In this document: piece by piece, positions 51,744-58,750 of the stretch
Layout: the number at the start of each line of letters is the position of its first letter
Numbering within the stretch: the first letter of the stretch is position 1
Assembly: GCF_042683245.1 (NCBI RefSeq)
Contig: NZ_JBHUJB010000043.1
Coordinates: 8,123-72,122, forward strand
Direction of reading: 5' to 3'
DNA length: 64,000 nucleotides
From: Rubritalea tangerina
GTDB lineage: Bacteria; Verrucomicrobiota; Verrucomicrobiia; Verrucomicrobiales; Akkermansiaceae
Made by a program: the position numbers and the translations under genes
The notes under the pieces: model-generated
The model's input: the letters and a program-made list of their open reading frames with translations, nothing else
What the model was told of the DNA's origin: nothing
The model's database searches: none

Positions 51744-51953
51744 GTGTGGTGTCAGCTAAGTTCTAGACATCTTTGTTTGGTATTAGGTTGAGGAATTGGC
51801 TTCTGTTAGTCGTTCCATTCACGAGGCTCGTGTTATTTTCTGATCAACTTTGTTCTTCGGCAGTCCGGAATGCCTATTCAGCACTGCCTCTAGCCATATT
51901 GATCAGGAAAATGACCTTTCGCAATCATGTCCATTACTTAGCTGACACCACAC
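51744..51953 (+). repeat. Palindromic MITE-like element, copy 1 (210 bp)
   Basis: The ends are perfect 18-bp inverted repeats, GTGTGGTGTCAGCTAAGT and its complement. Further in, ATTTTC-TGATCAA (51835-51847) pairs with TTGATCAGGAAAAT (51899-51912), and GGCAGT/ACTGCC pair in the centre. The element aligns without gaps over about 185 bases to the copy at 56559-56767. Codon-position differences between copies are spread evenly (more at positions 1 and 2 than 3), so it is not a conserved protein. No transposase is present; no flanking direct repeat is obvious. Confidence 0.82.
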
Positions 51954-51998
51954 AAGGTATTGATTGGACAGGTGGCGATTTCTTTGCCTTGTTGTCGT

Positions 51999-53120
51999 AT
52001 GTTCGATCGATTGAAGCACTGGCTGGCTGGCAAGCTGAGGTATATTATGGTGCCGCTTATTGGAAGAATGAGTGTGTGTGCGGTGCTGGCTGAGGGGGCT
52101 CAGGAACGTGAGGTTGCGGAGGTTTTTTTAAGGGAGCACATGCCAGCGGGCGATCGTAGTCGAGTCGAGGACGCCAAATTTCAGAAGCTTTGGAAGGAGA
52201 ACATAGACTATGCTTTGAGGGCGCGTGCTGAGTTTTCGTGGGCACAGCGGGTGCCTGAGGAGCTATTTTTGAATGATGTGTTGCCTTATGCGATTTTAGA
52301 CGAGACGCGAGAGTCGTGGAGGCCAGACTTTTACGCTCGCTTCAAAGCTGTGGTTGGGGAAGCCAAGACCCAGAGGGAGGCAATTTTACTGATTAACCGA
52401 GCGATTAAAGACAATGTTGGTGTTGTTTATAGCACGAAGAGGAAGAAGCCGAACCAGAGCCCAAGCGAATCGATGGAGAGTGGGTTGGCAAGCTGCACGG
52501 GCTTATCCATTTTGTTGGTAGATGCCTTTCGCTCTGTTGGCATCCCAGCACGTGTGGCTGGCATCCCAGCGTGGACGACTAAACGAGGAAACCACAACTG
52601 GGTAGAGGTATGGTTAGAGGATGACCAGCAATGGCATTACACTGAGTATTATCTTGATAGTAAGGGCTTGGACCACGCTTGGTTCGCTGCAGATGCGGCA
52701 TTGGCTGATTCTACGAAGCCAGAGCACAGCATCTATGCGAGTTCTTGGAAGAAAACTGGTAAGGCATTTCCCATGGTCTGGAACATAGATTCGAGAGACG
52801 TTCCGGCAGTTCTAGTCACTGAGCGTTACGCAAAAGAGCAAGCTGTGGAGGCGGGGACAGAAGTGAGGGTAGAGGCACGATCCGGAGAGGATCGTGTGGC
52901 AACCAAGGTAGAATTTTATATGGATGGCAAGATGTTCTTTTCAGGGACGACACCCAAGCCGACGGACGATAATAACGCGTATTTAACTTTCCACAGTGAG
53001 TTAGAAGGTGCCGTGGAAATGGTGTGGAAAGGGCTTGATGGCGAGCAGAAGAAAAAATCTGTCTTATTCAAGAAGCAAGAAGACCCGCATGTGATCCGCA
53101 TTTCGTTAGGGGCGGAATAA
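51999..53120 (+). CDS. Transglutaminase-like domain protein, secreted
   Basis: 373 residues from ATG 51999; an N-terminal hydrophobic stretch (~13-31) may be a signal or anchor. The transglutaminase-like core has the nucleophile region SGLASCTGLSILLVDAFRSVGIPARVAG (Cys at ~166), the His in GNHNWVEVWLEDD (~199) and a Glu/Asp-rich WHYTEYYLD segment in the position of the third residue. This superfamily includes proteases and cross-linking enzymes of the periplasm. The C-terminal ~110 residues (RSGEDRVATKVEFYMDGKMFFSGT...) form a separate beta-rich domain. It lies directly downstream of a palindromic element. Confidence 0.84.
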   Translation: MFDRLKHWLAGKLRYIMVPLIGRMSVCAVLAEGAQEREVAEVFLREHMPAGDRSRVEDAKFQKLWKENIDYALRARAEFSWAQRVPEELFLNDVLPYAILDETRESWRPDFYARFKAVVGEAKTQREAILLINRAIKDNVGVVYSTKRKKPNQSPSESMESGLASCTGLSILLVDAFRSVGIPARVAGIPAWTTKRGNHNWVEVWLEDDQQWHYTEYYLDSKGLDHAWFAADAALADSTKPEHSIYASSWKKTGKAFPMVWNIDSRDVPAVLVTERYAKEQAVEAGTEVRVEARSGEDRVATKVEFYMDGKMFFSGTTPKPTDDNNAYLTFHSELEGAVEMVWKGLDGEQKKKSVLFKKQEDPHVIRISLGAE

Positions 53121-53152
53121 TACCCTATAGCCGAGTGGGAGCATTGGCTGCA

Positions 53153-53593
53153 CTAATGCTGATGGGGAATACCTTTTGCGCATTTAGCACAATGTGGCCA
53201 GGCTGTGGAACCGTCGGTGTAATGCTCTTTCTTCCAGATTGGGACACGTGCTTTTGTCTGATCGATGATGTAGCGGCATGCTTCGAATGCTGCGTCACGG
53301 TGGGCTGCTGACACGGCTACATAGACGGCCATTTCGCCAATTTTGAGGTGACCTACGCGGTGCTGGCAGTGCGCATGAACGATGGGAAACTTACCCAGAG
53401 CTTCTTCAATAATTCTGTTCCCTTCTTTTTCTGCGAGCGTGTTATATGCCGAGTATTCTAGAGAATCGACGGATTTTCCTTCATGGTGGTTTCTGACCCA
53501 CCCCTCGAAACTGCAGAAGCCGCCAGCTGTGGGATCTAGAGTGTTAGAACGAAGGGCGTTGTGGTCAATGGTAGAATCTGTGATTTGGAACAT
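53153..53593 (-). CDS. moaE: Molybdopterin synthase catalytic subunit MoaE
   Basis: A 146-residue MoaE. GGFCSFEGWVRNHHEGKSV is the N-terminal substrate-loop motif, VHAHCQHRVGHLKIGEMAVYVAVSAAHRDAAFEACRYIID (split around residues 75-110) is the central core, and PIWKKEHYTDGSTAW contains the catalytic Lys. It adds dithiolene sulfur to cPMP using sulfur from MoaD, which is not in the window. It ends a minus-strand pair with moeA, six bases upstream. Confidence 0.94.
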   Translation of the reverse strand: MFQITDSTIDHNALRSNTLDPTAGGFCSFEGWVRNHHEGKSVDSLEYSAYNTLAEKEGNRIIEEALGKFPIVHAHCQHRVGHLKIGEMAVYVAVSAAHRDAAFEACRYIIDQTKARVPIWKKEHYTDGSTAWPHCAKCAKGIPHQH

Positions 53594-53599
53594 GCGTAT

Positions 53600-54766
53600 T
53601 TACCAAGGGTAGAATGTGAGTGACTTGGGTGGGATTCCATTGTTTGGGGGGAATTCCATGACTCCATGGCAGCCGGCAATGGCTGAGTAGTCACCAGAAT
53701 TGTTAGGTGCGGCAGGGTAGAGGATTCCGTCCTCTCTTCGGCTCGCGATCAATTGAGTGAGGTGGAAGTCGTTTAACTTCCCGGCGTAGGAGAGTATGCT
53801 AGTGCCGAGTGGGGCGCCCAGAGTAATACGTAGGGCTGGTAGAATGTATCGTGCGAGGCAAGCCATGACGGAGAGTGGGTTACCGGGGAGAGCAAACACG
53901 GGGAGGGGGCTAGCGTGGTAAGCGAATGGTTTACCGGGACGTTGGCTTACGCCGTGGAAGATTGGTGGGCCACAGAGGGTGCGTAATGCGGGTGCGACGT
54001 AATCTAGTTTCCCTTTGGAGACCCCACCAGTAAGAATGATGAGATCGCTTTGCTTGAGTGCGCGTTCGATGGCGGACTCGGTGGCGTCAGAGTCATCATC
54101 GAGGTGATGGTGCGTGACTGTTCCGAGATGGTGTTGGTGTATCGCGTGTGTGATGGCGATTGGGTGGCTGCTCCGGATTTGGAAGGGGGAAGGAGTTTGA
54201 GATGGGGGTACGAGTTCGTCTCCGGTCGTGAGCAAGGTGATCTTGGGGAGTTTGGAGACTCGAATGTGGGTGTGTCCGACGCTGGCGGCGACCGCGAGCT
54301 CTGGGGCACCGAGAACCACCCCTGAATCTAGCAGTGCATTTCCTTTGTTTTGGTCACTAGATTTAAAGTGGATGAAGTCCCCACCTTTGAAGGTGTAATC
54401 GGCAGCGACGTGGGCCTGACCATTAAGGATGTTGACTTGTTCGATGGGGATCACGCAATCACAGCCAGTGGGGAGGACTGCGCCGGTCATAATTTCGTAG
54501 CAAAGTTCTGGGGATGGAAGGGCTTGGGCTGGCATGCCTGCTGCTTGGGTGCCGATGACGGCGAATTCGCGGGTGGTGTGGGTGGCGCAGATAGCGATTC
54601 CATCCATCATGGCACGATCGAAGGGGGGGACGGGTCTGTCAGCGCGGATTGGTTCACGCAAGACGCGGCTCGAGGCTTGAGAGAGCGGAATAGACTCGAC
54701 AGGAGTCTGCGGGAGGGTGCTGAGAATCAGATCGAATGCTTCTTGCGGTGATATCAGTGGCTGCAT
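53600..54766 (-). CDS. moeA: Molybdopterin molybdenumtransferase MoeA
   Basis: A 388-residue enzyme that inserts molybdate into adenylylated molybdopterin. Key motifs are PVPPFDRAMMDGIAI, MTGAVLPTGCDCVIPIE and LLTTGDELVPPS, plus DLIILTGGVSKGKLD and FALPGNPLSVMACLARYI. The active-site Asp of GGVSKG.. and the Asp/Glu positions of TGDE are present. It is upstream of moaE on the same strand and divergent from moaA, with a hairpin in the gap. MogA, MoaC and MoaB are not in the window. Confidence 0.94.
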   Translation of the reverse strand: MQPLISPQEAFDLILSTLPQTPVESIPLSQASSRVLREPIRADRPVPPFDRAMMDGIAICATHTTREFAVIGTQAAGMPAQALPSPELCYEIMTGAVLPTGCDCVIPIEQVNILNGQAHVAADYTFKGGDFIHFKSSDQNKGNALLDSGVVLGAPELAVAASVGHTHIRVSKLPKITLLTTGDELVPPSQTPSPFQIRSSHPIAITHAIHQHHLGTVTHHHLDDDSDATESAIERALKQSDLIILTGGVSKGKLDYVAPALRTLCGPPIFHGVSQRPGKPFAYHASPLPVFALPGNPLSVMACLARYILPALRITLGAPLGTSILSYAGKLNDFHLTQLIASRREDGILYPAAPNNSGDYSAIAGCHGVMEFPPNNGIPPKSLTFYPW

Positions 54767-54816
54767 ATAGGGATCGTGCTGGAAAGAAAGATGAACGCAT
54801 GACAGAGTCTGCCAAT

Positions 54817-54835
54817 AGCAAAATGGGATTTTGCT
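54817..54835. other. Short hairpin in the moeA-moaA divergent promoter region
   Basis: AGCAAAAT and ATTTTGCT form a perfect 8-bp inverted repeat around GGG, followed by TTTG on the + strand. It could be an operator shared by the molybdenum-cofactor genes or an early terminator/attenuator for moaA. Confidence 0.45.
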
Positions 54836-54872
54836 TTTGTTTCTGCTAAAATCGCGACTAGCGTGGAGGAAG

Positions 54873-55880
54873 ATGAGCGTGGAGGACAGATACCAACGGC
54901 CTTTGAGAGATTTGAGAATCTCGGTGACTGATCGTTGTAACTTTCGATGTCGCTATTGTATGCCGGCTGAGATTTTTGGTGCAGACTATCGTTTTTTACC
55001 ACGCGAGGAGATCTTGCGTTTTGGTGAGATCGAGTTGATAGCGAGGGCATTGGTGGGATTGGGGGTACGCAAGTTGCGACTGACTGGTGGTGAGCCATTG
55101 GTTCGGAGGGATTTGTCGATATTGGTGGAGAAGCTAGCAAGCATAGCTGGTGTGGAGGACATAGCAATGACGACGAACGCGTCCTTGTTAGGTCGGCATG
55201 CCCAGCGGCTGAAGGAGGCTGGTCTTCACCGAGTGACTGTGTCATTGGATGCGCTTGACGAGGCAATTTTTGGTCAGATGAACGGGGTTGGGGCGCGTGC
55301 CCAGCGGGTGATTGAGGGGATTGATACTGCCTTGGAATGCGGATTGGGCGTGAAGGTCAATGCTGTGATTCAGAAGGGGGTGAATGACCAAGAGGTTTTG
55401 GCCTTGGCTGAATTTGCGCGAACGCGCAAGATTCCCATACGATATATTGAGTTCATGGATACCGGGAACACCAACGGCTGGAAACATGAGCAAGTGGTGC
55501 CCTCATACCAAGTATTGGAATCACTGAGAGAGGTGATGGCTTTGGAAGCCGTCTCGAAGCCCTTGTTAGGCGAGACTGCAGAACGCTATACTCTTTCAGG
55601 TGGAGATGGTTTTGAAGTAGGTTTTATCAGCTCTGTGAGTAAGCCGTTTTGTCGCGACTGCAACAGACTACGCTTATCTGCTGAGGGGCAATTATACACC
55701 TGCTTGTTTGCCGCTTCTGGGCACGATCTGAAAACTCTTGTCAGGGAGGGTAATGGTGAGGCATCTCTGAGGCAATTTGTGACGCAAATCTGGTCTCAGC
55801 GCGAGGATCGGTATTCAGAGCTACGGAGTGAAGGCATGGCTCCCATTGCCAAAAAGGAAATGTCCTATCTCGGTGGTTAG
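54873..55880 (+). CDS. moaA: GTP 3',8-cyclase MoaA
   Basis: A 335-residue radical-SAM enzyme starting at ATG 54873, preceded by a strong GGAGGAAG ribosome-binding site; the frame is open to 54831 but that start is weaker. The N-terminal 4Fe-4S motif is CNFRCRYCMPAE. The C-terminal cluster uses SKPFCRDCNRLRLSAEGQLYTCLF, and the protein ends in Gly-Gly, as MoaA must for activity. It converts GTP to the cPMP precursor for the molybdenum cofactor together with MoaC. Confidence 0.95.
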   Translation: MSVEDRYQRPLRDLRISVTDRCNFRCRYCMPAEIFGADYRFLPREEILRFGEIELIARALVGLGVRKLRLTGGEPLVRRDLSILVEKLASIAGVEDIAMTTNASLLGRHAQRLKEAGLHRVTVSLDALDEAIFGQMNGVGARAQRVIEGIDTALECGLGVKVNAVIQKGVNDQEVLALAEFARTRKIPIRYIEFMDTGNTNGWKHEQVVPSYQVLESLREVMALEAVSKPLLGETAERYTLSGGDGFEVGFISSVSKPFCRDCNRLRLSAEGQLYTCLFAASGHDLKTLVREGNGEASLRQFVTQIWSQREDRYSELRSEGMAPIAKKEMSYLGG

Positions 55881-56013
55881 AGCGTTATTTATGAAATAGC
55901 CATTTTGGAATGCCAAGCCAGAGCTGGTTTGAGGGAGGATAGTCATTGACTTTGAACGGAATATTCTATTTTCTGTTAGGTGATTGTTGTGGATAAACCC
56001 CAACAGAGGAGAG

Positions 56014-56556
56014 ATGCATTTTTTTGTCAAACAAGCGGTGCGCACGCGTTTCAAGTTTACGCGCAAGGGGCAAGCGGTTGAGCAGATTTTGGCTGCTCAG
56101 GACATTTATTTGAAATTAGCGGACCGGATGACGACGAGTGCTGGCAAGCGCTCTGTGACTGTGCCGAGGATGCTAGGGATTGATGAGGACATGCGGCATT
56201 GGTCGTACTTCATGCTGTTAGACCACAATTTGATTGTGAACAAGAGTATCACAGCGAGGATTCGCCAGTTAGTGTTAGGTGAAGAATGTCGGGCTTTAGA
56301 ACGCTTTGATATCAAGCGTGATGTGATGCCATCTGATCAGGCGGATAGATGTGTAGTACGCTCATTTCAATGTTCGATTGTGGATCACATTCGGACAGTG
56401 GAGTCGATGGAGACGCTACGAGGGACAGCGCGGACTGAGCACCCGCTATTTGGGGCATTTGATGCGCATATGTGGCATTGTATGTTTGCCTTCCACTTAC
56501 AGATTCATGTGAAGCAAGCGGAGCGCATTGCTGAGAGCGTTCGCATCTTTATGTGA
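56014..56556 (+). CDS. Hypothetical helical protein, DinB-like
   Basis: 180 residues from ATG 56014, preceded by a strong AGAGGAGAG ribosome-binding site; the frame extends to 55984. The protein is helical with several His in DinB-like positions: MRHWSYFMLLDHNLIV, then near the C-terminus FDAHMWHCMFAFHLQIHVKQAERI. This pattern resembles the DinB/YfiT-like metal-binding helical bundle (DUF1569-type), a superfamily of thiol transferases and hydrolases; the assignment is by pattern only. Its stop abuts the second palindromic element. Function unknown. Confidence 0.7.
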   Translation: MHFFVKQAVRTRFKFTRKGQAVEQILAAQDIYLKLADRMTTSAGKRSVTVPRMLGIDEDMRHWSYFMLLDHNLIVNKSITARIRQLVLGEECRALERFDIKRDVMPSDQADRCVVRSFQCSIVDHIRTVESMETLRGTARTEHPLFGAFDAHMWHCMFAFHLQIHVKQAERIAESVRIFM

Positions 56557-56558
56557 AC

Positions 56559-56767
56559 TGTGGTGTCAGAGAAGTCCTCAGCATCATTGTTTGATATTAG
56601 GTTGAGGAAATGGGTGTTGTTAGTCGCATCTTGCATGAGACTCGGGATATTTTCTAATCAACATTGTTCTTCGGCAGTCAGGAATGTCTATTCAGGAATG
56701 TTTCTAAACCTATTGATCAGGAAAATTACCGATCGCAATTATGCCCATTATATATGGTGACACCCCA
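56559..56767 (+). repeat. Palindromic MITE-like element, copy 2 (about 209 bp)
   Basis: It begins just after the stop of the DinB-like gene and ends at the stop of the rhodanese gene. It aligns without gaps over most of its length with the copy at 51744-51953, in the same orientation (TGTTTGATATTAGGTTGAGG, GTTCTTCGGCAGTC, ATTGATCAGGAAAAT are shared). The end repeats are weaker (GTGGTGTCA against TGACACCCC) and the central GGCAGT pairing is lost. It appears to be an older or more decayed copy. It fills the gap between two convergent genes. Confidence 0.78.
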
Positions 56768-57112
56768 TTAGTAGCGTGGGACAAGGGGATCAATGTGGAG
56801 TGACCACTGATCGATTCCGCCAGCCATTGAGAAAGTATGCGTGTAGCCTTGGTCGCGGAGGTAGAAGACGGCATTGAGTGATCTGACGCCGTGGTGGCAG
56901 TAGATTATTGCTGGAGTGTTTCGTGCCTCAAATTCAGCTTCACAGAGGCTGGCAAACTGAGAGAGAGGCACGAGTGTTGCGCCTTCGATACGGCAATACG
57001 CGTATTCATTTGCTTCGCGGCAGTCAATGAGCAGGGGGGGCTTTGGGGATTGAAGGAGGGCACGACAGCTTGTTACATCGAGCTCGTTAGTATGTGTGGG
57101 ATCTGGGAGCAT
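56768..57112 (-). CDS. Rhodanese-domain protein
   Basis: A 114-residue single-domain rhodanese. The active-site loop is IYCHHGVRS (about residues 70-78) with the catalytic Cys followed by HHGVRS, the short single-domain type. LLIDCREANEYAYCRIEGA is the N-terminal CH2A motif and FSMAGGIDQW the C-terminal one. It likely transfers or senses sulfur in the cytosol. Its ATG overlaps the preceding L,D-transpeptidase stop by one base (TAATG), so translation is coupled. Confidence 0.88.
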   Translation of the reverse strand: MLPDPTHTNELDVTSCRALLQSPKPPLLIDCREANEYAYCRIEGATLVPLSQFASLCEAEFEARNTPAIIYCHHGVRSLNAVFYLRDQGYTHTFSMAGGIDQWSLHIDPLVPRY

Positions 57113-57741
57113 TACTCTACGATCACCGGTGTGCCGAGCGGGGTGTTATGGAAGAAGACCTTAGCCATGTGGTCAGGCATGCGGACGCAGCCATGAGAGG
57201 CTGGGTAGCCAGGTAAGAAGCCTGCGTGCATGCCAATGGCTCCATTGAAGCGCATGAAATGTGGCATCGGGGCGTTGACAAAGACTTGTCCTTTTTTGGC
57301 GCGGTGGCGTCGTGTGTCAGCATCGCTGATAATGGTTTGGCCGGTTTCGACATCTTTGATGACGCCATAGAGAGAAGACTTATGGTCTACTTCTTTTTGT
57401 GTGACTTTGAATCTCCCGCGTGGGGTGCCATGGCCGTCCGTACCCGTTGAGATGGGAGTGACACCTACGAGAGTGCTGCCCTTGTAGTAGTAGGCGCGCT
57501 GGTCGTCGAGGTTGATGCGAATTTTGGGTGAGCCGGTGACGCCGTCTCCATCCCAATATCCGCGTGGTGCATTTTGTCCATTGTGGGTAATGGGTGCTTG
57601 GCCTGGTTGGGTTTGGTCGAAGCCTGATAGGTAGCTGTCACCTCCGTACTTGGAAGTACCTTGGTAATATGGGTCAGTGGGATAGCAAGAGGAGAGTACT
57701 ACGAGAAAAGCGATTCCGATGAGAGCTAAGAGAGATTTCAT
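57112..57741 (-). CDS. L,D-transpeptidase (YkuD) lipoprotein
   Basis: A 209-residue lipoprotein with a lipobox (VVLSSC at residues ~14-19). The YkuD catalytic motif is HAGFLPGYPASHGCVRMP near the C-terminus, with the conserved His and Cys; TGTDGHGTPRGRFKV and YGVIKD complete the fold. It would form 3-3 peptidoglycan cross-links or attach proteins to the wall, anchored in the outer or inner membrane. It is followed with a one-base overlap by a rhodanese gene, an unusual partner. Confidence 0.92.
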   Translation of the reverse strand: MKSLLALIGIAFLVVLSSCYPTDPYYQGTSKYGGDSYLSGFDQTQPGQAPITHNGQNAPRGYWDGDGVTGSPKIRINLDDQRAYYYKGSTLVGVTPISTGTDGHGTPRGRFKVTQKEVDHKSSLYGVIKDVETGQTIISDADTRRHRAKKGQVFVNAPMPHFMRFNGAIGMHAGFLPGYPASHGCVRMPDHMAKVFFHNTPLGTPVIVE

Positions 57742-57916
57742 ATGCTTCGAGTTGTTAGGAGTATAAATTGGGGGCTCTTGGGGTCAAGAAGCCTCTCAAT
57801 ATAATAGATTTGATAGATAAGTGCAACAGGATAAGGATGATAGATGGGCGTCGGGAATCTTTTGTGGTTGATGCGTGACAGCTGATATAATCTCTATTAA
57901 TGAAAGGTATAGTTTT

Positions 57917-58744
57917 ATGATGAATCATTTCTTACGCCCGATTGGGAAATCTCTTTCAGTACTGACCATTGCCATTGGCTTGGCGAGTTGTGCCAACAAA
58001 GATGGCAAAGATGAGGCAGCAGCATCGGCTGCATTGGGGAAGAACCCAGGGTATGGGAATGTGAGCGCACGCGGGCCAGTACCACAGAATCCCGACATGC
58101 GTCTTTCATCTGACATATCAGGCTCATCGCGTGTGACGGTGACACATGGATCGCGTTCTCAGAAATTGATAGCCTTGACCTTTGATGATGGGCCGAATCC
58201 TGCGCATACGCCGAGGTTGTTGGATATGTTGCGTCGCCGCAACGTGAAAGCGACCTTTTACGTGATTGGTGAGCGTGCTGCCAACCATCCTGACATCATC
58301 CGACGGATAGTGAATGAGGGCCATGAGATCGGCAACCATACCTGGACACATAGGAATTTGAAGACCCTGAGCGACTCGCAAGTCCGCTGGGAATTTGACA
58401 AGACAAGGGATGCGATTGTCAGGGCATCTGGGGTTCAGCCACGGACGATGCGTCCGCCGTATGGATCGATGCACCAATCCCAGCGTGAATGGGTATTTCG
58501 TGAGTATGGTTATCCTACGGTGATGTGGGATGTGGACCCATTGGATTGGAAGAAACCTGGACCGAGTGTGGTGGCGAACCGTTTGGTGAAGGGGACACGG
58601 AATGGGTCGATATTATTGGTACATGATTTGCATGGAAGTTCTGTAGATGCGATGCCTCAGGCGATCGACACGCTCTTGCGGCAAGGGTATCAATTTGTGA
58701 CGGTTTCTCAATTGATTGCGCAAAAATCTGTGGCTGCACGTTAA
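57917..58744 (+). CDS. Polysaccharide deacetylase (NodB family) lipoprotein
   Basis: 275 residues from ATG 57917; the frame reaches 57875. A signal peptide with lipobox LASC (residues ~23-26) makes it a lipoprotein. NodB motifs are in order: TFDDGPNPAHTPRLLDML, EIGNHTWTHRNL (metal His), TMRPPYGSMHQSQ, MWDVDPLDWK and LLVHDLHGSS. All five conserved motifs including the Asp and His ligands are present, so the enzyme is probably active on a periplasmic N-acetylated sugar polymer such as peptidoglycan. Six bases separate it from the GTPase gene. Confidence 0.92.
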   Translation: MMNHFLRPIGKSLSVLTIAIGLASCANKDGKDEAAASAALGKNPGYGNVSARGPVPQNPDMRLSSDISGSSRVTVTHGSRSQKLIALTFDDGPNPAHTPRLLDMLRRRNVKATFYVIGERAANHPDIIRRIVNEGHEIGNHTWTHRNLKTLSDSQVRWEFDKTRDAIVRASGVQPRTMRPPYGSMHQSQREWVFREYGYPTVMWDVDPLDWKKPGPSVVANRLVKGTRNGSILLVHDLHGSSVDAMPQAIDTLLRQGYQFVTVSQLIAQKSVAAR

Positions 58745-58750
58745 GTTTGA

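Noticed and set aside
51773..52093. Open frame inside palindromic element copy 1, similar to one in copy 2
   Set aside because: Differences between the copies are not concentrated at third codon positions, so the similarity is due to DNA identity, not protein selection.
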